Part shown: in pieces, positions 27,419-35,875 of the stretch
Numbering within the stretch: the stretch's first letter is position 1
Layout of the letters: the number at the start of each line of letters is the position of its first letter
Assembly (NCBI GenBank): GCA_965221595.1
Contig: OZ244900.1
Location: forward strand, 992,001-1,056,000
DNA from: JAAXGX01 sp965221595
GTDB lineage: Bacteria > Acidobacteriota > Vicinamibacteria > Vicinamibacterales > UBA8438
Reading direction: 5' to 3'
Length of the DNA stretch: 64,000 nucleotides
The notes under the pieces: generated by a model
What the model was told of the DNA's origin: nothing
The model's database searches: none
Seen by the model: only the letters and a program-made list of their open reading frames with translations
Program-made: the position numbers and the translations under genes

Positions 27419-28122
27419 CAGGACTGCTCCGAATACGCGGTAGCCAACGACATGACGTGATCGATGATTTGATCGCTGCGGGCCAGCGACGTCTGAAAAT
27501 TCTCCGCGAGAAGCTTCACGAACCGATCACCTGCTTCCGTACCGTGGGGGTCGACGACGTAGTGATCGTTGACGCTGACGAAGACACCGCGCTCCGGGTC
27601 CGGTTGGTCGGAGGGTCCAACCCTGACGTTGATCTCTCCGCCGTCGGCTCGACCTTCAGGGCGAAACTGTGACATCGTCAGGGACCGCATGCCGCCGTGG
27701 GTTCCGTCAAGACCGAGGCTGCGGCCGCATTCGCCCCACGGCTCGACCGGTGCGAGCACTCTTCCGATCCGATGCCGCACCGTTTGATCCTTCACCGGGA
27801 AATGCACCTCCCGATTCACGCCGAACGCGTGAATCGGCGTGTGCGGCAACAGGTTCTTGAAGATCTGCGACACGAGATCTAGCACACGCACGTAGGGCGC
27901 CTGCCCGCTGCCGACCTGGAAGCGGTCCTCCCTGACCCGAAGATCCAGCCAATCGGCCGTAAACGCGGTCACTTTCGAGTGAACGACTTGCACATTCGCG
28001 CTGGTTTCGACTCCGCTGGGCAGCAAATCGTGTAGCACGAACCAAGCCGGCGTCAGAATTGGAGGATTGAACGCGCCGAGCACGACGATGTTGGCCGTAC
28101 TGATCTGGGGTTCGATCCGCAT
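27418..28122 (-). CDS. unknown first protein of the three-gene operon
   Basis: A 234-residue protein if ATG 28122 (MRIEPQISTANIVVLGAFNP) is the start. This start is chosen because the conserved-looking sequence begins there; a GTG at 28161 and an open frame to 28377 exist, and no strong ribosome site marks any of them. Landmarks are LTPAWFVLHDLLP, FGVNREVHFPV, LAPVEPWGEC and GGMRSLTMSQ. I cannot assign a fold or a function. It ends in DHVMSLATAYSEQS and overlaps the second gene by one base. It is intact while everything around it is decayed, which argues for selection. Confidence 0.75.
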   Translation of the reverse strand: MRIEPQISTANIVVLGAFNPPILTPAWFVLHDLLPSGVETSANVQVVHSKVTAFTADWLDLRVREDRFQVGSGQAPYVRVLDLVSQIFKNLLPHTPIHAFGVNREVHFPVKDQTVRHRIGRVLAPVEPWGECGRSLGLDGTHGGMRSLTMSQFRPEGRADGGEINVRVGPSDQPDPERGVFVSVNDHYVVDPHGTEAGDRFVKLLAENFQTSLARSDQIIDHVMSLATAYSEQS

Positions 28123-28875
28123 AGCAGGTAACGGCAGTCGCTTGATTAGCCCCCGGGTCACCTCCAAGACCCGAGGCGACCATCGCTCTTCCGCGGTGCA
28201 CGGCCGGTGATTAGAGACTGGGTCAGCCTCGGCAGTGGCCAAAAAAGTGGACAGCCACCAGGGGTCCGCCACCGGCCCAGAGCATATCGCAATTCGCGGC
28301 TCAGTTGTCGACCTCCACCGCGGCACCCGAGGTGCCTTGCCGGCGCGCTTGACGACGAGATCGTCGTCCGTGCGCACGACGTGGAGGTGCCCGACCCGCC
28401 GCTGGCGTCTGGCGCGATTAACGAGGATCGAGCAGCCGTCGACGAGGGTCGGCTCAATGGATCGTCAACGACCTTGGTGAGCCGGCACCGCCGGGCGGCC
28501 AACCCGTGGCAGGCCAGCCACGCCTGCCGGAACTTGACGCGGCCGGTGCCCCTCTCGTCGTAGACGGCGGCCTCGCCGCCACCGGGCGAGGCCGGCTTGG
28601 CCACGCCGATGTAGTCGTCGTCTTCGTCGGTGCGGCGCTTGCGCTCCGATCGTCGAGGATTCCGGCGCCGGTGGCGGCGGCGTGGGCGCGTACGAGCTGG
28701 TCGGCGGGTGTAGAGTCGTCTGTGAGCCCGTGCAAGGTAGTCGGCCGCACCGTCGAGGTCGTCGGCGACCCCGAACGACTGGCGGGGTCCGAGCTGGTGC
28801 TCACCGGCCGAGCGAACGCCGCCGCGACGCCCAGCAGCGAGACGTGTGGCGCCGCGCGAGGCGAGTTCGCCGAGA
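28123..28875. other. eroded coding DNA between integrase and three-gene operon
   Basis: No complete gene. Minus-strand frames give isolated pieces such as YDERGTGRVKFRQAWLACHG and RRCRLTKVVDDPL (about 28470-28570) that read like real protein but are broken by frameshifts on both sides. I do not recognise them. They may belong to a replication or excision gene that normally follows the integrase. Confidence 0.4.
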
Positions 28876-30063
28876 TCAATCGGATCGACGGGCTGCGACA
28901 GGAGAACGACCGGTACGCGCGGGGCCGGTCACGAACGCTGCCCATCGGTCCATCAGCCCGCGCCGCTGGTCGAACAGGTCGCTTCGCGCGTAGCTCCGCT
29001 CGACAGCCCCGCCGACCACGTGCGCCAGGGCCATCTCCGCCACGTCCCTGGTCGCCCCGGAACGCTCCGCCGCCCACGTGCGGAAACTCGACCGGAAGCC
29101 GTGAACGTGCGCATCCGTCCCCGTCGCTCGCCGCAGCGCCTTGATCAAGGTGCCGCTGTTGAGCCGCCGCCTGCCCACGCCAGGGAAGATCAGCGAATTG
29201 ACCGCGCCATCAGAATGCGCCCTCATGCTCTCGAGCACAGCCACCGCCGCATCCGACAACGGCACCCGATGTTCCGCCCCGCCCTTCATCCGCGAGGCCG
29301 GTACGCGCCACTCCCGCAGTTCGAGGTCGACCTCGCCCCACGTCGCCCCGCGAGCCTCGCCCGACCGTACCGCCGTCAGCGCCGTGAAGCGAAGCGCCGC
29401 CTTGGTGACCGGACTCGCCCCGGACGTCTCGACCGCCGCCAGCGCCGAGGGAACGTCCGCATACGGCAACGCCCGACGATGCGCTCCGGTCTTCGGCGTC
29501 TTCGGCAAGGCCGCGTCGATCACTTCGCCCGCCGGATTCACGTCGACATGTCCGAGAGCCTGCGCCGCCGCGAGCACGCCCCGGACCCAACCGCGCAAGA
29601 GCTTGCCGGTCGCGGGCTTGTCGCGGTAAACCGGCCCGAGCACCGCGAGCACCGCCGCCCGGTCGATCTGGTCGACGGGTCGACCCATTAGGCGCTCCGC
29701 GTACCGCGCCAAGGTCCGCCGCCGCGTCTCTCGGGTCCGGCCGCGCCACTGCCCCCCCTAGTCGACCTTGGCGGACACGTCCGCGAATGTCGGCGCGGTC
29801 GACACACGCCCGGACCGGTCGCCGCCCCGCTTCGCCGTCAGGCGGTTGTCGTGCGCCCGCTCCCGAGCCTCGGACAGCATGACGGCCGGGTAGGTGCCGA
29901 TGCTGATATCGCGCCGCTTCCCTTGGACGTGCAGCCGTTGCACCCAGCGCTTGTTGACCCGACCCGTCCGGCCGTTGGCCACGACCAGGTACACCGTGTC
30001 GCCCGCCCGATACCGGCCTGGCTTTCGCAGCGTCTCGGCCCGCTTGGCTGTCAGTCTCTCCAT
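28876..30063 (-). pseudogene. int: P4-type tyrosine recombinase (integrase) with in-frame TAG
   Basis: From ATG 30063 (MERLTAKRAETLRKPGRYRA) the N-terminal arm-binding DUF4102-like domain runs to a TAG at 29758-29760. The same frame then continues without a break (GGQWRGRTRETRRRTLARYA) to 28876. The catalytic residues remain: Arg in TAVRSGEARG, HGFR (HxxR), LAHVVG with the second His, and Tyr in VERSYAR. One base change would restore a 395-residue integrase. It stands at the right border of the island, next to the host PQQ dehydrogenase gene, as expected. I found no tRNA or repeat that could be the attachment site. Confidence 0.85.
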
Positions 30064-30239
30064 TGAACCAGCCCCCGTTGACCGAAACGATGACACCCAC
30101 GTTACGACCACAGTCAATACCCGGATTGGGGCGGATCGGCACGGACGAGCGTGGACCCTGAAGGCGGGTAATTCTCAATATTCAGGTTAAAAATCAGCGT
30201 ATTCGGACGGATGTAAACCGATACGGACTAGTTCCCACG

Positions 30240-31952
30240 TTAAGGCAGCGCGAAGACGAAGATGGCGTTGCCGGCGCGCGGGTTGCGCATGTCGCGCAGC
30301 AGGTCGTTCGGCACGATGCTCGTCCAGCTCGACGCGCCGAGCGGGCCGCCCGCGCCGAAGGCGACGTACTGCGTGCCGTCGACGGCATAGGTGATGGGAT
30401 AGCCGTTCGACATGGTCGTCAGGCGGCTCTGCCAGAGCTGCTCGCCGCTGGCGGCGTCGTAGGCGAAGACGTAGCGCTCCCAGTCGCCGACGAACACCAG
30501 GCCGCCGCCGGTGGTCAGCGCGGACGTATTGTAGGGAGCGCGGCGGCGGTGCTTCCAGAGCGTCTCGCCGGTGCGGATGTCGAGGGCCTGGAACTCGCCG
30601 AGCTGGTCGGGCGCGTCCGGGTGGAAGTGGTTGAGGCGGCCGCGCACGCCGCCCGTACCCCCGCCGCCGGCGCGGCGCTCGACGGGACCGAACGCGGCGG
30701 TCTCGCAGTGCAGGTTGAGCGGCACGTACAGCGCACGGGTGTCCGGGTGGTACGCCATCGCGCGCAGGCTCTTGAAGCCGCCCGTGCTGGGGCAGAAGTA
30801 GAGCGTCTCCCCCACGTCGGACACCATGCCGTCGCGGTAGGTGAGCGTGCCGGTCTCGGTGTCGACGTCCACGAGGTTCTGGTAGCCGAGGTCGACGGCG
30901 TTCACGTACGCGCCGGTCACCCGGTCGAGCTCCCACAGGATGCCCAGCTTGCCCATGCTGAACACGGACTGCCGGCCGTCGTAGTCGATGAGGATCCGCT
31001 CGAACGTCTCGTCCATGTCGTGGCTGTCGCCCGGGATGTGCTGGAAGTACCAGCGCATCTCGCCGGTAGCGGGATCGAGCGCGAGCGTCGAGTTGCTGTA
31101 GAGCGCGTCGCCTTCCGTGCCGCGCGCGTCGCGCGTCCAGGGTTTCGCTTGTGCAGTGCCGTAGTAGACGAGGCGGTTGACCGGGTCGTAGCTGCCGGGA
31201 ATCCAGGCGTCGCTGCCGGCGCGGAAAAGCAGCGGCAGGTCGCCCCACGTGTCGCCGCCGCGCTCGCCGGGGCGGGCGATGGTGGACGTGCGCCACAGCG
31301 TGCGCCCGGTGCGACCGTCGACGCCGACGATGTAGCAGGTATCCTCGCGAAACCGCTCGCAGCCCCGCAAACCCGCGACGATCGTGCCGTCGGCGATGAC
31401 CGGCCCGCTGGAGAAGCCGTAGCCGTCGTCGTCGGGCGCGGCATCGGTATCCCAGCGCACCTCGCCGGTGCGGGCGTCGAGGCCCACGATGTGCGCGTCG
31501 ACCGTGTTGAGGATGATCAGGTCCTCGTAGATCGCGAGACTGCGCATCTGCGCGGCGGGCCGCAGCCGCTCGTCCATCTCGCGGCGGTGCTCCCAGATGA
31601 AGTCGCCGGTCCGCGCGTCCAGGGCCTGCACGACGTTGCCCGGGTTGACGAGGTACATGACGCCGTCGTGCACCAGCGGCGTCGTCTGCGACACCCCCGG
31701 TTCGAGGCCCCAGGACCAGGCCAGCCGCAGATCCGCGACGTTGCCGGTGTCGATCTGATCGAGCGGGCTGTAGCCCCACCCGTCGAGCGTGCGCCGCCAG
31801 TTGAGCCAGTCTGCCGGGTCCGGGTCCTGCAGGACGGCGTCGGTGACCGGGGTGAAGTCCCGGTCCTGGGCCTGCCCCGGCAGGCCGGCGGCGGCCAACG
31901 CGACGGCCGTGGCGAGTGCGAAGAGAAGTGCGCGCGAGGCCGGAGACGTCAT
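30240..31952 (-). CDS. secreted PQQ-dependent dehydrogenase
   Basis: A 570-residue quinoprotein with a signal peptide (cleavage near GQAQD) and eight-bladed propeller repeats of the A-x-D-x-x-T-G-x-x-x-W type (ALDARTGDFIWEH, LDPATGEMRWYF, ALDIRTGETLWKH, AYDAASGEQLWQ). It resembles the methanol/ethanol dehydrogenase and acidobacterial PQQ-DH group and would oxidise an alcohol or sugar in the periplasm. GDSHDMDET probably carries the catalytic Asp. The adjacent-Cys ring of methanol dehydrogenase is absent; a C-x8-C pair (GCERFREDTCY) stands instead. The substrate is unknown. The cofactor comes from the pqq operon at 44.8 kb. Confidence 0.9.
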   Translation of the reverse strand: MTSPASRALLFALATAVALAAAGLPGQAQDRDFTPVTDAVLQDPDPADWLNWRRTLDGWGYSPLDQIDTGNVADLRLAWSWGLEPGVSQTTPLVHDGVMYLVNPGNVVQALDARTGDFIWEHRREMDERLRPAAQMRSLAIYEDLIILNTVDAHIVGLDARTGEVRWDTDAAPDDDGYGFSSGPVIADGTIVAGLRGCERFREDTCYIVGVDGRTGRTLWRTSTIARPGERGGDTWGDLPLLFRAGSDAWIPGSYDPVNRLVYYGTAQAKPWTRDARGTEGDALYSNSTLALDPATGEMRWYFQHIPGDSHDMDETFERILIDYDGRQSVFSMGKLGILWELDRVTGAYVNAVDLGYQNLVDVDTETGTLTYRDGMVSDVGETLYFCPSTGGFKSLRAMAYHPDTRALYVPLNLHCETAAFGPVERRAGGGGTGGVRGRLNHFHPDAPDQLGEFQALDIRTGETLWKHRRRAPYNTSALTTGGGLVFVGDWERYVFAYDAASGEQLWQSRLTTMSNGYPITYAVDGTQYVAFGAGGPLGASSWTSIVPNDLLRDMRNPRAGNAIFVFALP

Positions 31953-31990
31953 GGGGACCTCCTGGGCGTCCGAGAACTGTCGCGGTCCCG

Positions 31991-31996
31991 ATTATA
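31991..31996 (-). promoter_or_regulatory. -10 box of the PQQ dehydrogenase gene
   Basis: A perfect TATAAT on the minus strand, 39 bases before the ATG at 31952. No convincing -35 element lies 17 bases upstream, so it may need an activator. It lies in the 153-base gap shared with the divergent DUF1592 gene. Confidence 0.4.
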
Positions 31997-32105
31997 GTCG
32001 GCCGGGGTTGGCGGCCCGCCGCCACGTGCCGATTCCGCTGCGCTGTCGCGGGCAGCAGGAGTAAACTACGCGCAGAGTCCCCAGGGCGCGCACGAGGAAT
32101 CACCA

Positions 32106-34529
32106 ATGAGGACCTTGGCAGGATGCGCGGTCGCGGTCGGCGTCGCGCTGGCCGGGACCGGGCGTGTGGAGGCGCAGGCTCCCGCGCCGGGCGTCGAGAC
32201 GGTGCGGACGGTCCTGGGCCGCTACTGCGAGACCTGTCACAACGACCGGTTGCGGACCGCCGGGCTCGCGCTCGACACGATGGACCCGGCGCGCGTAGGC
32301 GACGATGCCGCGGCCTGGGAGCAGGTGGTCCGCAAGCTGCGCACCGGGTCCATGCCACCGGCGGGTCGGCCGCGGCCGGAAGAGGCCACCTACGCCACCG
32401 TCGCCGCCACGCTCGAGTCGGCCCTGGACCGGGCCGCCGCCACGGCGCCGAATCCGGGCCGCACCACGCTCCACCGCCTGAACCGGCGGGAGTACACGAA
32501 CGCGATCCGGGATCTGCTCGCGCTCGAGATCGACGCCGGTGCGCTGCTGCCGGCCGACAACGCGGATCTGGGCTTCGACAACATGGCGGACATCCTGTCG
32601 GTGTCCCCGGCGCTGCTCGACCGCTACCTCTTCGCGGCGCGGCGGATCAGCCGCCTGGCCGTGGGCGCGGCGCGGGTCGAGCCGACGACCGACACCTACG
32701 TCGTTCCCGCCATGCGGTTCCAGGACCTGCGGATGAGCGAGGATCTGCCGTTCGGATCCCGCGGCGGCGTCGCCATCCGGCACAATTTCCCGCTCGACGG
32801 CGAGTACGACGTCAGGATCCGGCTGCAGCGGCAGCTCTACGACTACGTGCGCGGCCTCCAGAAGCAACAGCGGCTGGAAGTGCGACTCGACGGGGAGCGC
32901 GTGGCCGCGTTCGAGGTCGGCGGCGCGCCGGGGACGCCGCCGCCGCGCACGTTCGCCGGCGCTGTCCTCGGCGACCCAACCTGGGAGGAGTACGCGCTGC
33001 ACGCCGACGACAATCTGGCCTTCCGGCTGTCCGCCCGGGCGGGACCGCGGGTGCTCGGGGTCGCGTTCGTCCAGGCGCGCTCCGAGCGGGACGGCGTGCT
33101 GCAACCGCGCGCGACCGGCAAGGTGCTCGCCGTGGCGGAGCGCTGGAGCTCGACGTCGGAGGCGCCCGAGGCCGCGGTCGAGCAGGTCAGCATCGCGGGT
33201 CCCTTCCACGCCGCAGGCCCCGGCGCGACGCCCAGCCGCCAGCGGGTCTTCGAGTGTCGTCCGGCATCGGTTGCCGACGAGACGCCGTGCGCACGGCGGA
33301 TTCTCGCCTCGCTCGCGCGCCGCGCGTTCCGGCGCCCCGTGACGAGCGGCGACCTCGATACGCTCCTGGCGTTCTACGAGGCGGGCCGGCGCGACGGCGG
33401 TTTCGAGGTCGGGATACAGCGCGGCCTGGAGAGCATCCTGGTCGATCCCGAGTTCCTGTTCCGGGTCGAGCGCGAGCCGCCCGCGGCGGTGCCCGGGGCC
33501 ATCCGTTCGATCAGCGACCTGGAGCTGGCTGCACGCCTGTCGTTCTTCCTGTGGAGCAGCATTCCCGACGACGAGCTGCTCGCCGTGGCTGCACGCGGCC
33601 GACTGCGCGATCCCGGCGTCCTGCAGCGGCAGGTACGGCGCCTGCTGGCCGATGCGCGCGCGCAGGCGCTCGTCGACGGTTTCGCCCTGCAGTGGCTGGC
33701 CTTGCGGACGCTACCCAGCGTGGTCCCGACGCCCGAGCTGTTCCCGGAGTGGGACGACAACCTGCGGGAGGCCTTCCGGCGCGAGACGGAGTTGTTCGTC
33801 GCGAGCCAGATCCGCGAGGACCGCAGTGTCCTGGACCTGCTGCGGGCCGACTATACGTTCGCCAACGAGCGGTTGGCGCAGCACTACGGGATTCCGAACG
33901 TCTACGGGAGCCGGTTCCGCCGCGTGACGTTCGAGGACGGTACACGCGGGGGGCTGCTGGGACACGGCAGCATTCTGACCGTGACCTCCTACCCCACGCG
34001 GACCTCACCGGTACTGCGGGGCCACTGGCTGCTCGCGCAGATGCTCGGTGCGCCGCCCCCGCCTCCGCCGCCCGACGTGCCGGCACTGCCGGACCGCGGC
34101 GCAGGCGGCCGCCCGGCGTCGGTGCGCGAGCGGCTGGAGCGACATCGCGACAACCCGGTCTGCGCGAGTTGTCATGCGCCGATGGATCCGCTCGGCTTCG
34201 CGCTGGATCACTTCGACGCCATCGGCAAGTGGCGCGCCACCGGCGCGGGCGGCGGCCCGATCGACGCCTCGGGCGTCTTCCCCGACGGGACCGGGTTCGA
34301 CGGGTTGGCGGGTCTCAGGGCGGTGCTGTTGAGCCGGCACGAGCAGTTCGTGCAGACAGTCACCGAGAAGCTCGCGACGTACGCCCTCGGCCGGGGGCTG
34401 GAGCACTACGACATGCCGGCCGTCCGGCAGATTCTGCGCGAGGCGGCCGCCAGCGACTACACGTGGTCGTCCCTGGTACTCGGGATCGTCGAGAGCACGC
34501 CGTTTCAGATGCGGAGATCGGACTCATGA
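32106..34529 (+). CDS. secreted DUF1587/1592/1588/1585 cytochrome-type protein
   Basis: An 807-residue protein with a signal peptide, a mono-haem CETCH site near residue 42 (PSD-type cytochrome c domain with SMPPAGRP as Met region), then DUF1587 (LHRLNRREYTNAIRDLL), DUF1595 (ARRAFRRPVT), DUF1592 (LAARLSFFLWSSIPDD), DUF1588 (SYPTRTSPVLRGHWLL, then CASCHAPMDPLGF) and DUF1585 at the end. This is the domain order of a large family expanded in Planctomycetes and Acidobacteriota. It always sits beside a DUF1552 gene, as here (ATGA overlap). The function is unproven; degradation or oxidation of polymers outside the cytoplasm is usually suggested. Confidence 0.9.
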   Translation: MRTLAGCAVAVGVALAGTGRVEAQAPAPGVETVRTVLGRYCETCHNDRLRTAGLALDTMDPARVGDDAAAWEQVVRKLRTGSMPPAGRPRPEEATYATVAATLESALDRAAATAPNPGRTTLHRLNRREYTNAIRDLLALEIDAGALLPADNADLGFDNMADILSVSPALLDRYLFAARRISRLAVGAARVEPTTDTYVVPAMRFQDLRMSEDLPFGSRGGVAIRHNFPLDGEYDVRIRLQRQLYDYVRGLQKQQRLEVRLDGERVAAFEVGGAPGTPPPRTFAGAVLGDPTWEEYALHADDNLAFRLSARAGPRVLGVAFVQARSERDGVLQPRATGKVLAVAERWSSTSEAPEAAVEQVSIAGPFHAAGPGATPSRQRVFECRPASVADETPCARRILASLARRAFRRPVTSGDLDTLLAFYEAGRRDGGFEVGIQRGLESILVDPEFLFRVEREPPAAVPGAIRSISDLELAARLSFFLWSSIPDDELLAVAARGRLRDPGVLQRQVRRLLADARAQALVDGFALQWLALRTLPSVVPTPELFPEWDDNLREAFRRETELFVASQIREDRSVLDLLRADYTFANERLAQHYGIPNVYGSRFRRVTFEDGTRGGLLGHGSILTVTSYPTRTSPVLRGHWLLAQMLGAPPPPPPPDVPALPDRGAGGRPASVRERLERHRDNPVCASCHAPMDPLGFALDHFDAIGKWRATGAGGGPIDASGVFPDGTGFDGLAGLRAVLLSRHEQFVQTVTEKLATYALGRGLEHYDMPAVRQILREAAASDYTWSSLVLGIVESTPFQMRRSDS

Positions 34530-35860
34530 TGATCAGCAGGAAGGCTCTCCCTCGTCGAACGGTGCTGCGCGGGCTCGGCACCACGCTCGCGCTGCCGCTG
34601 CTCGACGGCATGGTGCCGGCGCTCACCGCCCTAAGCCGGACCGCGGCACAGCCCGTTAAGCGGCTGGGCGTCGTCTACGTGCCGAACGGCGTCGTGATGG
34701 AGCAGTGGACGCCTGCGGCAACGGGCGCCGGCTTCGAGATGACGCCGACGCTCAGGCCCCTGGCGCCCTTCCGGGAGCGCCTGCTGGTCGTTTCCGGCCT
34801 CAGCAACAAGGGGCCCGACAACATCCACGAGACGGGCGCCACCAGTTTCCTGACCGGCGTGCCGCCCCGGCGCACGCAGGGCTCCGAGCTCGGCGCCGGG
34901 GTGTCGATGGATCAGCTGGTAGCGCGGGAGGCCGGCCGGCACACCCAGCTGGCGTCGTTGGAGCTCGCGCTCGAGTCGGGCGACGACGTGGGGACCTGCG
35001 GCGGCGGCTACACCTGTGCCTACACCAACACGATCTGCTGGCGCAGCGCATCGACGCCGCTACCCATGGAGACCAACCCGCGCACGGTCTTCGAGCGGCT
35101 GCTGGGCGATACCGGCGGCACGGATCCCGCAGCGCGCCTGGCGCGCATCGAGCAGAACCGTAGCCTGCTGGACGCGGTGACCGACAAGGTGGCCACGCTG
35201 CGCCGCGACCTCGGCGCGCGGGACCGTCAGAAGCTCGGCGAGTACCTCGAAGCGGTGCGCGACATCGAGCGCCGCATCCGGAAGGCCGAGGCCCAGGTCG
35301 ACGAGCCGCTCCCCGACATTGCGCCGCCGCTGGGGATCCCGACGTCGTTCGACGAGCATGCGAAGCTGATGTTCGACCTGCAGGTGCTGGCCTACCAGAC
35401 GGACCTGACCCGCGTCATCAGCTTCATGCTCAGCCGCGAGTACAGCGGCCGGACCTATCCGGAGATCGGCGTGCCGGAGGCTCACCACCCGACGTCGCAC
35501 CATCAGAACGACCCGGACAAGCTCGCCAAGCTGGCCCGCATCAACGCGTACCACACGTCGCTCCTGGCGTACTACCTGGAGAAGCTGCAGGCGACGCCGG
35601 ACGGCGACGGCTCGCTGCTCGACCACGTGATGGTGCTCTACGGCGCCGGCCTGAGCGACGGCAACCGGCACTCGTCGGAGAACCTGCCGATCCTGCTGGC
35701 GGGCGGCGGGGCCGGCGCCCTCGACTGCGGGCGGCATGTGCAGTGCGCCGACCCGACGCCGATGTCCAACCTGCACGTCACCCTGATGGACAAACTGGGA
35801 CTGCCGGTCGAGCGCTTCGGCACGAGCACGGGCGGGATCGAAACCCTCTCGGCGGTGTAG
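34526..35860 (+). CDS. DUF1552 Tat-exported protein
   Basis: A 444-residue protein, translationally coupled to the DUF1592 gene. The N-terminus has a twin-arginine signal (LPRRTVLRGLGTTLALPLL). Family blocks are visible: VYVPNGVVMEQWTP, HETGATSFLTG, MSREYSGRTYPE-like text (LSREYSGRTYPEIGV) and HHQNDPDKLAKLARIN. The fold is related to alkaline phosphatase-like or DUF1501 proteins and the His/Asp residues may bind metal. It probably works with its partner in the periplasm. The product is unknown biochemically. Confidence 0.88.
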   Translation: MMISRKALPRRTVLRGLGTTLALPLLDGMVPALTALSRTAAQPVKRLGVVYVPNGVVMEQWTPAATGAGFEMTPTLRPLAPFRERLLVVSGLSNKGPDNIHETGATSFLTGVPPRRTQGSELGAGVSMDQLVAREAGRHTQLASLELALESGDDVGTCGGGYTCAYTNTICWRSASTPLPMETNPRTVFERLLGDTGGTDPAARLARIEQNRSLLDAVTDKVATLRRDLGARDRQKLGEYLEAVRDIERRIRKAEAQVDEPLPDIAPPLGIPTSFDEHAKLMFDLQVLAYQTDLTRVISFMLSREYSGRTYPEIGVPEAHHPTSHHQNDPDKLAKLARINAYHTSLLAYYLEKLQATPDGDGSLLDHVMVLYGAGLSDGNRHSSENLPILLAGGGAGALDCGRHVQCADPTPMSNLHVTLMDKLGLPVERFGTSTGGIETLSAV

Positions 35861-35875
35861 GGATCGGAGGCGGGC

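Noticed and set aside
20660..30063. TAG read as a sense codon in this organism
   Set aside because: Several clearly real host genes here end in TAG (pqqA, dapB, glnA, the DUF1552 gene), so general recoding is unlikely.
31916..35860. A 1314-codon open frame covering the DUF1592 gene in another frame before entering DUF1552
   Set aside because: The first two thirds is Arg/Gly/Ala-rich shadow of the DUF1592 gene; only 34526-35860 is a real gene.
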